A DNA stretch of 64,000 nucleotides, taken from the NCBI RefSeq assembly GCF_001542405.1, contig NZ_LNCD01000033.1, positions 62,001 to 126,000 on the forward strand, in the 5' to 3' direction. The position numbers and the translations under genes are program-made. Of this stretch, positions 46,101-54,976 are shown piece by piece. Numbering within the stretch: position 1 is the first letter of the stretch; every line of letters starts with the position of its first letter. The notes beneath the pieces were generated by a model, which saw nothing but the letters and a program-made list of their open reading frames with translations, was not told the origin of the DNA and ran no database searches. This stretch comes from Rhizobium altiplani. Lineage in GTDB: Bacteria > Pseudomonadota > Alphaproteobacteria > Rhizobiales > Rhizobiaceae.

Positions 46101-46943
46101 ATGAAATTCAGCGCGCTTCTTCTTTCCAGCGCCTTTGCGCTCTCGGCCTTCGTCGCGCCCGTCGCCGCCAAGGACTGGAAGACGGCCACCATTACGCTTG
46201 AGGGGGCCTATGCGCCCTGGAACATGACCAATGCCGACGGCACGCTCGGTGGCTTCGAGCCCGAACTTGCCAAGGTTTTGTGCGAACGTGCCAAGATCGA
46301 CTGCAAGCTCGTCGCATCCGACTGGGATGGCATGATCCCGGCACTCAATGCCGGCAAATTCGACGTCATCATGGATGCGCTGTCGATCACCGATGACCGC
46401 AAGAAGGTCATCGGCTTCACCATCCCCTATGCTGCGACGCCGGCCGCCTTCGCGACTGCCAAGGACAGCCCGCTTGCCAATGCAGCCGGTACCGGTGCGA
46501 CGATCAAGATGACGCCCGGCCAGACCGGCGTTAAGGAAGTCGATGCGCTGAAGGAGGCCTTCAAGGGCAAGACGATCGGAATTCAGGCCGCGACCGTTTA
46601 CGCGAAGTTCGTTTACGACAATTTCGGCGATATCGCCGAGATCCGCGAGTACAAGACCGGCGCCGACCGCGATCTCGATCTGCAGAACGGCCGTATTGAT
46701 CTTGGCTTCGACGATGCCGTGTATTTCGCCAATGCCTTCCAGTCCGCAAACGACACGCTGGCCTTTACCGGCCCCGAGATCGTTGGCCCGATCTGGGGCG
46801 AGGGCGAGGGTCTCGGCATTCGCCAGGCCGATACCGACCTTCGTGACAAGTTCAACGAAGCGATCAAGTCCGCACTCGCCGACGGTACCGTGAAGAACCT
46901 CTCGATGAAGTGGTTCAAGGTCGACGTCAGCCCGCAGAACTGA
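46101..46943 (+). CDS. HisJ/ArgT-type polar amino acid ABC transporter substrate-binding protein
   Basis: This is a 280-residue periplasmic SBP (family 3) with a signal peptide cleaved at APVAAKD. The family motifs are EGAYAPWNMTNADGTLGGFEPEL near the N-terminus, SDWDGMIPALNAGKFDVIMDALSIT and later DLDLQNGRIDLGFDD. The DW-DG-I-P-L-AGKFD block is typical of Lys/Arg/His/octopine binders. ATG 46101 has AGGAG nine bases upstream; a longer frame back to 45246 is antisense to hutC and rejected. The ligand is probably a basic or imidazole amino acid derivative. A hairpin follows the gene. Confidence 0.92.
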   Translation: MKFSALLLSSAFALSAFVAPVAAKDWKTATITLEGAYAPWNMTNADGTLGGFEPELAKVLCERAKIDCKLVASDWDGMIPALNAGKFDVIMDALSITDDRKKVIGFTIPYAATPAAFATAKDSPLANAAGTGATIKMTPGQTGVKEVDALKEAFKGKTIGIQAATVYAKFVYDNFGDIAEIREYKTGADRDLDLQNGRIDLGFDDAVYFANAFQSANDTLAFTGPEIVGPIWGEGEGLGIRQADTDLRDKFNEAIKSALADGTVKNLSMKWFKVDVSPQN

Positions 46944-46956
46944 TTTCCGGCAAAGG

Positions 46957-46993
46957 CCGGAGGTCCCGGTCTCCGGCTTCAAGGCCGGGGACC
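46957..46993 (+). promoter_or_regulatory. Overlapping hairpins after the HisJ-type SBP gene
   Basis: CCGGAG (46957-46962) pairs with CTCCGG (46971-46976) around GTCCCGGT, and GGTCCCGG (46962-46969) can instead pair imperfectly with CCGGGGACC (46985-46993). The two stems are mutually exclusive. They begin 13 nt after the SBP stop, before the first permease gene. Confidence 0.45.
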
Positions 46994-47043
46994 GCATGCT
47001 ATTCTGACACCGCCGGGACAGCGGCGGGCGCGGGGAACATGAT

Positions 47044-47769
47044 ATGGCAACACTGGAACTGATTGGGTTCGGCTCGACCGGATGGGGCGCGCTGCTTCTG
47101 CTCGCCGCGTTGATGACGCTTGCCGTGACCGCAAGCGCGCTTGCGATCGGCGCGGTGCTCGGCGCGATAATCTCTGCTGCCAAGCTCTCCGGCAAGGCTT
47201 GGCTTGTTGCGCTCGGCAACGTCTATACGACTGTCTTTCGCGGTGTGCCGGAATTGCTGATCATCTACCTGATCTATTTCGGCGGGTCCTCCGCAGTCAC
47301 CTCGATCGGCAAGGCGATGGGCTATGAGGGCTTCCTCGGGCTGCCGTCGTTTCTGGCCGGTGCGCTGGCTGTGGGGATCATCTCCGGCGCCTATCAGGCG
47401 GAAGTATTCCGCGGGGCTTACCTTGCCATTTCCAAGGGTGAATTGGAGGCGGCATCAGCGATCGGCATGCATCGCGGTCTGCGCTTTCGCCGGATCATCA
47501 TTCCGCAGGTGCTGCGCTTCGCAATCCCTGGTCTCGGCAACGTCTGGCAGCTCAGCCTCAAGGATTCCGCACTGATCTCGGTGACCGGTTTGGCGGAACT
47601 GATGCGCACCAGCCAGGTCGCTGCCGGTTCCACACGACAGTATTTCCTGTTCTTCATCGTCGGCGGCATCCTCTACCTGATCCTGACAAGCCTCTCCGAC
47701 CGGGTTTTCAATGGCGCAGAGCGGCGCGCCAATCGCAGCATGCCGACAGCGGCCATGGGAAAGGCGTGA
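47044..47769 (+). CDS. HisQ-type polar amino acid ABC permease
   Basis: This is an inner-membrane permease of 241 residues with five to six spans. The segment YTTVFRGVPELLIIYLIYFGG and the EAA-like loop GELEAASAIGMHRGLRFRRIIIPQVLRFAIPG are diagnostic of the HisQ/M family; the RGVPE variant marks HisQ/ArtQ/OccQ. The C-terminal half contains KDSALISVTGLAELM. It pairs with the next permease, whose gene starts 9 nt later, and with the ATPase at 48512. Confidence 0.93.
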   Translation: MATLELIGFGSTGWGALLLLAALMTLAVTASALAIGAVLGAIISAAKLSGKAWLVALGNVYTTVFRGVPELLIIYLIYFGGSSAVTSIGKAMGYEGFLGLPSFLAGALAVGIISGAYQAEVFRGAYLAISKGELEAASAIGMHRGLRFRRIIIPQVLRFAIPGLGNVWQLSLKDSALISVTGLAELMRTSQVAAGSTRQYFLFFIVGGILYLILTSLSDRVFNGAERRANRSMPTAAMGKA

Positions 47770-47778
47770 GGTAACACG

Positions 47779-48483
47779 ATGGATTTCGCTTTTCTCGCCC
47801 AAACGATGACGACCCTGCTCAAAGCCGTCCCGATGACCTTGGCTCTGTTCTCCCTCTCGGTCTTCTTCGGTGGACTTCTCGCCCTGCTGATCGTCTGGAT
47901 GCGTGTCGCCGGCAATCCGGTGCTGTCGTCGATTGCCAAGGGATACATCTTCATCTTTCGCGGCTCGCCGCTGCTGATCCAGATGTTCCTCGTCTTTTAT
48001 GGCCTCGGCCAGTTCGGCTTCATCCGCTATTCCTTCCTTTGGCCGTTCCTGCGTGAACCGTTCGTTTGTGCGGTACTGTCACTGGCACTCTGCACCGCCG
48101 GCTATTCTGCCGAGATCTTCCGTGGTGGCATTCGCGCTGTTTCGCCAAAGGAGATCGAAGCCGCTCGCTCGATCGGCATGTCCGGTGCTCTTCTCGTGCG
48201 CCGCATCCTGGCGCCGATCGCATTCCGGCACGCGCTTCCGGCCTACTCCACCGAGATCGTCCTGATGATGAAATCGACGGCACTCGCAAGCCTGGTCACC
48301 GTATGGGAAGTGACCGGCGTGGCACAGCGGCTGATCTCGCAAACATACCGTACGATGGAAGTGTTCCTCTGTGCGGCGATCATCTATCTCGTTCTCAACT
48401 TCATCATCCTGCAGGCGATGTCCCTGCTTGAATATTCGCTCTCACGACACCGCCGTGCGATCCCGCCGGCGCTGAAAGCCTGA
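47779..48483 (+). CDS. HisM-type polar amino acid ABC permease
   Basis: This is an inner-membrane permease of 234 residues. [20 protein letters not shown] is the classic HisM/OccM motif, and the coupling loop reads [51 protein letters not shown] lies near the C-terminus. Strong similarity of this motif set to histidine and opine systems suggests a basic amino acid, histidine derivative or opine-like ligand. Confidence 0.93.
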   Translation: MDFAFLAQTMTTLLKAVPMTLALFSLSVFFGGLLALLIVWMRVAGNPVLSSIAKGYIFIFRGSPLLIQMFLVFYGLGQFGFIRYSFLWPFLREPFVCAVLSLALCTAGYSAEIFRGGIRAVSPKEIEAARSIGMSGALLVRRILAPIAFRHALPAYSTEIVLMMKSTALASLVTVWEVTGVAQRLISQTYRTMEVFLCAAIIYLVLNFIILQAMSLLEYSLSRHRRAIPPALKA

Positions 48484-48511
48484 GAGCCCTCCGGACACGA
48501 TTGGAGCTTCC

Positions 48512-49288
48512 ATGCCAGGCGTTACCCGACTTTCCGTCCGCAACATCCGCAAAAGCTTCGGCACGCACGAGGTCTTGCGTGGCATCTCGCTCGATGCCGA
48601 GGATGGCGACGTCATTTCCCTGCTCGGTGCCTCGGGTTCCGGCAAGTCCACCTTCCTGCGCTGCATCAACCTGCTGGAAACGGCAACCGACGGCGAGATC
48701 TGGGTGGATGGCGAGCAGATCCGCATGATCCACAAGGGCGGCACTAGCCGGCCGGCGAGCCAGAAGCAGGTCGACCATATCCGCTCGGAACTGGGCATGG
48801 TCTTCCAGTCCTTCAATCTGTGGTCACACATGACGATCCTGCAGAATGTAATCGAGGGACCGGTCCACGTGCTCAAGCGTCCGCGTTCCGAATGCGTCGC
48901 CGAGGCAGAGGCGCTTCTCGAAAAGGTCGGCATTGCCGACAAGCGCCACGCCTATCCAGCGCACCTGTCGGGCGGCCAGCAGCAGCGCGCAGCGATCGCC
49001 CGGGCACTCGCGATGAAACCGAAAGTCATGCTCTTCGACGAGCCGACGTCGGCGCTTGACCCGGAGCTCGTCGGCGAGGTGTTGCGTGTCATGCGCGCGC
49101 TTGCCGAGGAGGGGATGACGATGCTGGTCGTCACCCACGAAATGAGCTTTGCGCGCAATGTTTCCAATCGCGTTGTCTTCATGAAGGAAGGCCTGGTCGA
49201 GAGCAGCGGTGCACCGGACGAAATGTTCGGGGGGGGCGCGTCACCGGCCTTCAGGCAGTTCATCGGTCATTTCGGAAGCGGGCAATGA
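48512..49288 (+). CDS. HisP-type polar amino acid ABC ATPase
   Basis: This is a cytoplasmic ATPase of 258 residues: Walker [17 protein letters not shown]-loop [17 protein letters not shown], signature [15 protein letters not shown], Walker [17 protein letters not shown] and H-loop VVTHEM. The insertion [23 protein letters not shown] before the Q-loop is that of HisP/OccP-like proteins. GGAG precedes ATG 48512. The stop overlaps the lyase-homologue start (ATGA), so importer and lyase are translationally coupled. Confidence 0.94.
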   Translation: MPGVTRLSVRNIRKSFGTHEVLRGISLDAEDGDVISLLGASGSGKSTFLRCINLLETATDGEIWVDGEQIRMIHKGGTSRPASQKQVDHIRSELGMVFQSFNLWSHMTILQNVIEGPVHVLKRPRSECVAEAEALLEKVGIADKRHAYPAHLSGGQQQRAAIARALAMKPKVMLFDEPTSALDPELVGEVLRVMRALAEEGMTMLVVTHEMSFARNVSNRVVFMKEGLVESSGAPDEMFGGGASPAFRQFIGHFGSGQ

Positions 49289-50778
49289 CGGTTACCATCG
49301 GCATGCTGATCGGCTGGCGTGACATCGCACGCGTTGCGGCCGGCGAGACGCTTGCGCTATCACCCGCAGCCTGGGGCCGCATCGACAATGCCAGCCGGAT
49401 CATTGAACGCATTGTCGAGACAGGGATACGTGCCTACGGCATCAACACAGGCGTCGGCGCGCTTTCCGATACGGTCGTCGATCGCAACTCCCAAAGCCGG
49501 CTGTCGCGCAACATCGTCCTCAGTCACGCCTGTGGCGTCGGCGACCTCCTGGCGGGCCGCGAGGTCCGGGCAATCATCGCGGCGCAAGTCGCCAATTTTG
49601 CGCATGGCCATTCCGGCGTACGGTCGGATATCATCCGCCACCTCACGGCATTTTTGGAGCACGATTGCGTGCCTGATGTCCCGTCGAGGGGCTCAGCCGG
49701 TTACCTCACGCACAATGCCCACACAGCGCTCGTGCTCATCGGGGAAGGAAGCGCATCGGTTGCGGGCAAGCGCATGAACGGTCGGGATGCTCTCGATGCC
49801 ATTGGTCTTGCTCCACTCGTGCTCGGTGCAAAAGAGGGGTTAAGCCTCGTCAACGGAACGGCCTGCGCAACGGGTTTAGCCAGCGTCGCGCTAGCACGCG
49901 CGAACCATCTGCTCGACTGGGCCGATGCTGTGGCTGCCCTGACGCTGGAAGCTTGCGGGTGTCAGATGGCGGCCTTCGACGAGACGGTGCTAGCGCTTCG
50001 TCCGTCGCGCGGCATCGCGCATGTCGGCGCTTCCTTGAGGCGGCGCCTGGAAGGCAGCGGGCTGATCGCGGCCGCGCACGCAAAACGCACGCAGGATGCG
50101 CTCAGCCTACGCTCGGTCCCGCACGCCCATGGAGCAGCGCGCGACGTCTTTGACAATGCATCCGACGTTGTCGATCGCGAACTTGCCTCAGTCACCGACA
50201 ATCCGGCGGTCTCGGGAACCCCTGAAAATCCTGTCGTCTCGTCGGAGGCCCATGCCGTGGCGCCGGCCCTCGCGCAGGCGTCCGACAGCCTGGCGATCGC
50301 CCTTGCGCAGATATCGGCCATGAGCGAGCGCCGTATGGATCGGCTCGTCAATCCGCTGATCAGCAACCTGCCGCCTTTTCTGGCGAGCGATGCCGGCAGT
50401 AATTCCGGCTTCATGATCGCGCAATATACCGCAGCCGCGCTCAGCAACGAGAACCGCAGGCTGGCCGCACCCGCTTCCACCGATGGCGGCGTTACCTCCG
50501 GCCTGCAGGAGGATTTTCTCGCGCATCCAACGGCTGCGGCAAATAAGCTCCTTTCGGTCATCGACAACGCTGAATACATTGTCGCCATCGAGTTGATGGC
50601 GGCAGCCCAGGCGCATGACTTCCTGGCGTCGACAGCAAAGCGCGCCAACGCGACGGACGCAATCCACCGTGCGGTACGTCAGGTCGTCCCGCATTACGCC
50701 GACGATCACCCGTTGGCTGCCGACATCGAAGCGCTTCGCAGCTTTATCCGGCAAGAAGCACCGCCCGAATTGATCTGA
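49285..50778 (+). CDS. Histidine/aromatic ammonia-lyase homologue lacking the MIO triad
   Basis: The 497-residue product clearly belongs to the HAL/PAL fold: [12 protein letters not shown] (Tyr51), [12 protein letters not shown] (Asn190), [10 protein letters not shown] (Arg276), the [14 protein letters not shown] block and LQEDF (Glu409). The MIO-forming region of the family, GSVGASGDLAPL, is here [10 protein letters not shown] at residues 136-145: relative to HAL the Ala-Ser-Gly triad is missing as a clean three-residue deletion. The conserved catalytic Tyr of QDPYSLR is also changed (QDALSLR, 270-276). Standard MIO-dependent deamination is therefore not expected. An elimination needing no electrophile, such as loss of an already quaternary amine from an imidazole betaine, is one possibility; a non-enzymatic or different lyase role is another. 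It is coupled to the importer ATPase gene. Confidence 0.85.
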   Translation: MTVTIGMLIGWRDIARVAAGETLALSPAAWGRIDNASRIIERIVETGIRAYGINTGVGALSDTVVDRNSQSRLSRNIVLSHACGVGDLLAGREVRAIIAAQVANFAHGHSGVRSDIIRHLTAFLEHDCVPDVPSRGSAGYLTHNAHTALVLIGEGSASVAGKRMNGRDALDAIGLAPLVLGAKEGLSLVNGTACATGLASVALARANHLLDWADAVAALTLEACGCQMAAFDETVLALRPSRGIAHVGASLRRRLEGSGLIAAAHAKRTQDALSLRSVPHAHGAARDVFDNASDVVDRELASVTDNPAVSGTPENPVVSSEAHAVAPALAQASDSLAIALAQISAMSERRMDRLVNPLISNLPPFLASDAGSNSGFMIAQYTAAALSNENRRLAAPASTDGGVTSGLQEDFLAHPTAAANKLLSVIDNAEYIVAIELMAAAQAHDFLASTAKRANATDAIHRAVRQVVPHYADDHPLAADIEALRSFIRQEAPPELI

Positions 50779-50787
50779 GGAGCAGAA

Positions 50788-51948
50788 ATGACAGCTGATT
50801 TCGACGTTGCCGTGATCGGCCTCGGCGCCATGGGAAGCGCCGCCATCTCCTTCCTTGCGGCGCGCGGCGCCAGGACGATTGGCATCGACGCCTATTTTCC
50901 TGCCCATGCGCTCAGCTCTTCGCATGGGGATAGCCGTCTGATCCGGATGGGCTACTTCGAAGATCCGTCCTATGTGCCGCTGCTGCAGCGCGCCTATAGC
51001 AACTGGCGCGCTTTGGAGGCGCGGCTTCGCACGGAAATTCTGACGATCACCGGCGTTCTCCAGATCGGGGCTGAAGACAGCAAGATCGTTACGGGCACAC
51101 GCGCGTCCTGCAAGATGCACGGCCTGCCGCACGAGGTCCTCGACAAGGTGGACGTGGCGCGTCGGTTTCCCGCTTTCCAACTGGATGACGAGGACGTCGC
51201 TGTCCTCGATCCAAAGGGGGGCTATCTCAGGCCCGAGGCGGCTGTCATGGGCTACCTCAAACTTGCAGCGCAGGATGGTGCGGTTCTTCACTTCGGCGAA
51301 CGGGTAACAGCGATCGAGCCGGGCGACGGCGGGGTGACGATCCGATCGGTTGAGGGCCACTATCGTGCCAAAAAGGTGGTGGTTGCCACCGGCTCGTGGA
51401 TCGCCGAACTCATTCCCGATTTGAAGGAACACGCAGTACCGATCCGACAGGTCGTCGCCTGGTATCAGTCGCAGGACGGATTTGCGACGGAACCGCAGCG
51501 CATGCCGTGCTTCCTTCGGGACGAGGGGGCAGAGGGCTCTTACTTCGGTTTTCCGGCGATCGGCATGGACAGCGTCAAAGTCGGGAGGCACGCGCATTTC
51601 CGCGAGCCGATCGATCCCAACCAGCCCAATCCGCCCGTTAACGACAGAGATACGGCACTCCTCGATAGCTTTATCGCCAGGCGGGTGCCGGCTGCTGCCG
51701 GGCCGCGGGTCAGCGCCGTGACATGCCGCTACACGATGCTGCCGAGTGAGGATTTTCTGCTCGACGTTGCCCCTGGCAACCCGAACGTCGTCGTCGCGTC
51801 GCCCTGCTCCGGCCATGGCTTCAAGTTCACGAGCGTCGTCGGCGAGATTCTCGCCGACCTGGCACTTCAAGGTGGAACCAGCTTGCCGGTTGCAGCCTTC
51901 TCGTTCGATGCGATGAACCGCTTCGTCTCGGCCCGCAAATCGGCGTAA
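50788..51948 (+). CDS. Sarcosine oxidase/N-methyltryptophan oxidase-like FAD enzyme
   Basis: The 386-residue flavoprotein matches the monomeric sarcosine oxidase (SolA/MSOX) family. It has the FAD-binding GLGAMGSAAI (residues 11-20), SSSHGDSRLIRMGYFEDPSY, the covalent-flavin Cys313 in VTCRYTMLPSEDFLLD and SGHGFKF with Lys346 that activates oxygen. The family oxidises secondary amines: N-methyl amino acids, pipecolate and fructosyl amino acids. AGGAG precedes ATG 50788, 9 nt after the lyase homologue, so it is the last gene of the hut-like operon. It converges with the carbohydrate ABC operon, separated by only 9 nt. Confidence 0.88.
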   Translation: MTADFDVAVIGLGAMGSAAISFLAARGARTIGIDAYFPAHALSSSHGDSRLIRMGYFEDPSYVPLLQRAYSNWRALEARLRTEILTITGVLQIGAEDSKIVTGTRASCKMHGLPHEVLDKVDVARRFPAFQLDDEDVAVLDPKGGYLRPEAAVMGYLKLAAQDGAVLHFGERVTAIEPGDGGVTIRSVEGHYRAKKVVVATGSWIAELIPDLKEHAVPIRQVVAWYQSQDGFATEPQRMPCFLRDEGAEGSYFGFPAIGMDSVKVGRHAHFREPIDPNQPNPPVNDRDTALLDSFIARRVPAAAGPRVSAVTCRYTMLPSEDFLLDVAPGNPNVVVASPCSGHGFKFTSVVGEILADLALQGGTSLPVAAFSFDAMNRFVSARKSA

Positions 51949-51957
51949 CGCTCCAGG

Positions 51958-53028
51958 CTAGCTGCAGCGCAATCCGGTTTCCGCATTGAATAGGTGGATT
52001 GCTTGCGGATCGAAGGTAAGCGTCAGCATCTGACCATTCTCCAAAGTCGTGCGCGGCGGCAGGCAGGCCATGATCCGTTGCGTGCCCGCAAAGGCGGTGA
52101 CGACAAGCTCCGGCCCGGTCAGTTCGGCAACCTCGCATTTCGCCGGTAGCGTGAGGCCGGACGAACCAAGCCGAAGTGCTTCCGGCCGTATTCCGACAAT
52201 CAGCTTCTGGCCATCTCTGGGCTCGGCTTGAAGTCCGTCCGGAAGAGGTAGCACGATGTCGCTGCCCTCGATCCGAAGTTCGCTGCCGCGAACCGTAGCG
52301 TTCAAAAGGTTCATTGGCGGCGCCCCGACAAACGTGGCGACATAAAGAGTTGCCGGCCGATCGTAAATCTCCGACGGGCTGCCGAGCTGCTCGATCCGCC
52401 CGTCACGCATAACCGCAATGCGGGTGGCGAGCGTCATGGCCTCGATCTGGTCGTGCGTCACGTAGACGACCGTGGTCTTGAGCATCTGATGCAGACGCTT
52501 GAGTTCGGTGCGCATCTCCATGCGCAGTTTTGCGTCGAGGTTGGATAGCGGCTCGTCGAACAAAAAGACTTCCGGCTTGCGCACAAGGGCGCGGCCGATC
52601 GCAACGCGCTGGCGCTGGCCACCCGACAGTTGACTTGGCCTGCGGTCGAGCAGGCTTTCGATCTGCAGCAATTTCGCTGCATCGCGTACCGCCGTGTCGC
52701 GCTCGGCGCTCGGAACTTTGCGCATTTCCAAGCCGAAGCCGATATTGCGGTGGACAGTCAGGTTTGGATAGAGCGCGTAGGACTGGAAGACCATGGCGAT
52801 GTCACGATCCTTCGGATGCACGCCGAGGACCGAGCGTCCGCCGATACGCACGTCGCCGCTTGTTGCTTCCGCAAGCCCCGCGATGATGTTGAGCAGGGTC
52901 GATTTTCCGCAGCCGGAAGAGCCGAGCAGAACGAGAAACTCGCCGCTCTCGAGTGCGATGTCGATGCCCTTCAGGGTTTCGCTATCGCCGTATGTCTTGC
53001 GGATGTTGGCAATTTCAAGAGCACTCAT
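51958..53028 (-). CDS. MalK/UgpC-type carbohydrate ABC transporter ATPase
   Basis: This is a 356-residue cytoplasmic ATPase: Walker A GSSGCGKSTLLNI, Q-loop VFQSYALYPNLTV, signature LSGGQRQRVAIGRAL, Walker B VFLFDEPLSNLD and a C-terminal TOBE domain including IVGIRPEALRLG. ATG 53028 overlaps the PfkB gene stop; GAGGAG lies upstream. It is the last gene of a six-gene minus-strand operon and works with the permeases at 54973 and 55818. Confidence 0.93.
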   Translation of the reverse strand: MSALEIANIRKTYGDSETLKGIDIALESGEFLVLLGSSGCGKSTLLNIIAGLAEATSGDVRIGGRSVLGVHPKDRDIAMVFQSYALYPNLTVHRNIGFGLEMRKVPSAERDTAVRDAAKLLQIESLLDRRPSQLSGGQRQRVAIGRALVRKPEVFLFDEPLSNLDAKLRMEMRTELKRLHQMLKTTVVYVTHDQIEAMTLATRIAVMRDGRIEQLGSPSEIYDRPATLYVATFVGAPPMNLLNATVRGSELRIEGSDIVLPLPDGLQAEPRDGQKLIVGIRPEALRLGSSGLTLPAKCEVAELTGPELVVTAFAGTQRIMACLPPRTTLENGQMLTLTFDPQAIHLFNAETGLRCS

Positions 53029-53957
53029 CGAGCGGGCTCCTCAGATGTGGATGGTCCGCCGTAGTTGCGGGGAAGGGTCGAAATTGCCCGTGATGCGACC
53101 GCGGTTCCGGCCCGCAGGCAGTCAGCGAGAGGTTTTTCTTGCGCGAGCGCCGCCAGAAAACCGGCGTTGAAGACATCGCCGGCGCCGATCGTATCGACGA
53201 CCGTGACGGAGGGAGCCGCAGCGGCGATGCACTGCCCGTCCGCACCAATCGCGAGCGCTCCGTCCGGTCCGCGCTTGACGACAACGATGGCACCCTCAGG
53301 CATATGGGATCGGATTTCGGCCCCCGCTTCGACAGGGTCGTCGAGGCCGGTGAGGGTGGTGGACTCCACTTCGTTGAGCAGCGCAATCGCGCAGCGGGAA
53401 AGCCAGTCTCGCGTGGCCTCGCAATTCTCGTTCGTCCAGCCGTCGAGCGGCCAGCCGGTGTCAAGCGCAATCGCAATCTGGTGCTTGCCGGCCCAGTCGA
53501 AGAAAGCATCGTACTCGCGGGTCAGATCTTCCGTCAGGAATGAGCCGCAGAGCAACACGAAGCCCCCCGACAGCTTCGTGCCATCCAGGACGGCAAAGAC
53601 ATCGGAAAGGCTGAGGCGCGGCAGGTGACCGCGGGTGGTGAAGAACGTGCGCTCTCCATCGGGATGGGTGATGCCAACCGACAGTGTCGTCTGCTCAGGG
53701 CGCACCGGCCACTTCGCGGACCGCTTGCCGAAAGCCTCGGCCAACCAGCGACCGAACTGGTCGTTGCCAACATTGGCGGCGATCTCGAATTCGACGCCGA
53801 GACCTTCCCACGCGAGGGCGCTGTTGCCGGCGGCCCCGCCGACGCGCAGTTCGTCGTGGTCGACGATGATTTCGGTGCCAGCCTTCGGCCAGGGAGCAGC
53901 AGGGCCGAGGATGAGGTCGATATTCACGTTTCCGACGACGGCAAGCGGGCGCATCAT
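53025..53957 (-). CDS. PfkB (ribokinase) family sugar kinase
   Basis: The 310-residue product starts AVVGNVNIDLIL, has the N-terminal PfkB signature region VGGAAGNSALAWEGLG and the C-terminal signature VDTIGAGDVFNAGFLAAL with the anion hole and catalytic Asp. It should phosphorylate a hydroxyl of an imported sugar or sugar conjugate. The partner SIS protein encoded next to it makes a FrlD/FrlB-like pairing (kinase plus deglycase) or an amino-sugar pathway plausible. Start and stop overlap both neighbours, so it is tightly coupled. Confidence 0.88.
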   Translation of the reverse strand: MMRPLAVVGNVNIDLILGPAAPWPKAGTEIIVDHDELRVGGAAGNSALAWEGLGVEFEIAANVGNDQFGRWLAEAFGKRSAKWPVRPEQTTLSVGITHPDGERTFFTTRGHLPRLSLSDVFAVLDGTKLSGGFVLLCGSFLTEDLTREYDAFFDWAGKHQIAIALDTGWPLDGWTNENCEATRDWLSRCAIALLNEVESTTLTGLDDPVEAGAEIRSHMPEGAIVVVKRGPDGALAIGADGQCIAAAAPSVTVVDTIGAGDVFNAGFLAALAQEKPLADCLRAGTAVASRAISTLPRNYGGPSTSEEPAR

Positions 53958-54976
53958 TCGCTCCGGGTGATCTTTGTCGAGCGCACAGGCGTGCCGGCGT
54001 TCTCGACACGCGCGTCGGCGAAGGCGACCATGAAGCGCTGTGCCACGGGCAGCATTGCGAAGACTGCAGCCAGGCCGGAAGCCGGCTTGAAGCCGATGGT
54101 CACCGCGCCCGCAACCGGGGCTTCACCCGATGCATCGAAGATGATGACCGGAGCGCCGGTTTCGACGGCTGATACGGCCATGGCCGTGACCAGACCGGCG
54201 GTGTTGTCCTGTCCCCGGAAAAGTATGACACCGACGGCCGGGCCGAGCATCTCCATCGGTCCGTGCCGCAACTGCCCGCCTTCGAGCGAAAAGCAGGGAA
54301 GGCGGGAGAGTTCTGTCAGGCCAAGGGCCAGCGCTTCGGCAAGACCCTGCAGGCGCCTGCCCGAGGTAACGACCGTCGCCACCTTATCGAGAGCTGCAAG
54401 AGCGATGTCGATGCTTGGTGTTTCCGGGGCGGTGAGTGCGGCAAGGGCTGCCGTGGGATCCTCGCCAAGGGCTGCCAGCACCGCAAGATGCAGGGCAAAG
54501 GAGACGGTCAGGCTGCGCGTTGCAGCAAACGCCAATTCCGTGCCGCCCGCTCCGATGAGGGAAGGCGCCGTACGCGCCAGGAATGATCCTTGCTCCAGCG
54601 TCAGCCCGAATGTGTCACCACTGCCTCCTGTTTCAGAGAACCAGCGCACCACCTCGGCACTTTCGCCAGACTGCGAGGTGATAATAGCTGTTCGGCCGTC
54701 GAGCGCGAGCGGTTGTCCGAGTTGCTCGGACAGGGGTAGAGCGATCGCGTCGATACCGCAGGCACGGTAGAGCGGCTCGACGGCTCGGCCGACGGCATGA
54801 GATCCGCCCATGCCGAGAAGAAGCAGCCTGGCGTTTTTCTTCAGCGATTCCGCAATGGCCTGAGCGGTTTGCCTTGCGTTGTCATAGGATGTGAGCGCAT
54901 CCGCATGCTGACGCGCCATTTCGCGATCAATTGCAATCAGGCCGGCTGGTCGTGTGTTTTCCATGGTCCTTGTCAT
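53954..54976 (-). CDS. SIS-domain sugar isomerase/deglycase (GlmS isomerase-like)
   Basis: The 340-residue protein has two SIS subdomains: GMGGSHAVGRAVEP (residues 55-68) and the phosphosugar-binding TSQSGESAEVV (100-110), then LEGGQLRHGPMEML (231-244) matching the E..E.RHGP catalytic stretch of GlmS-type isomerases. No glutaminase domain is present. Length and arrangement fit fructosamine-6-phosphate deglycases (FrlB) and AgaS-type deaminase/isomerases. ATG 54976 overlaps the permease stop; ATG 54964 is an alternative. Its substrate is probably phosphorylated by the adjacent PfkB kinase. Confidence 0.85.
   Translation of the reverse strand: MTRTMENTRPAGLIAIDREMARQHADALTSYDNARQTAQAIAESLKKNARLLLLGMGGSHAVGRAVEPLYRACGIDAIALPLSEQLGQPLALDGRTAIITSQSGESAEVVRWFSETGGSGDTFGLTLEQGSFLARTAPSLIGAGGTELAFAATRSLTVSFALHLAVLAALGEDPTAALAALTAPETPSIDIALAALDKVATVVTSGRRLQGLAEALALGLTELSRLPCFSLEGGQLRHGPMEMLGPAVGVILFRGQDNTAGLVTAMAVSAVETGAPVIIFDASGEAPVAGAVTIGFKPASGLAAVFAMLPVAQRFMVAFADARVENAGTPVRSTKITRSE

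Noticed and set aside
50188..51870. 560-codon minus-strand frame opposite the lyase homologue and oxidase
   Set aside because: It is antisense to two genes with complete catalytic motifs; treated as a shadow frame.
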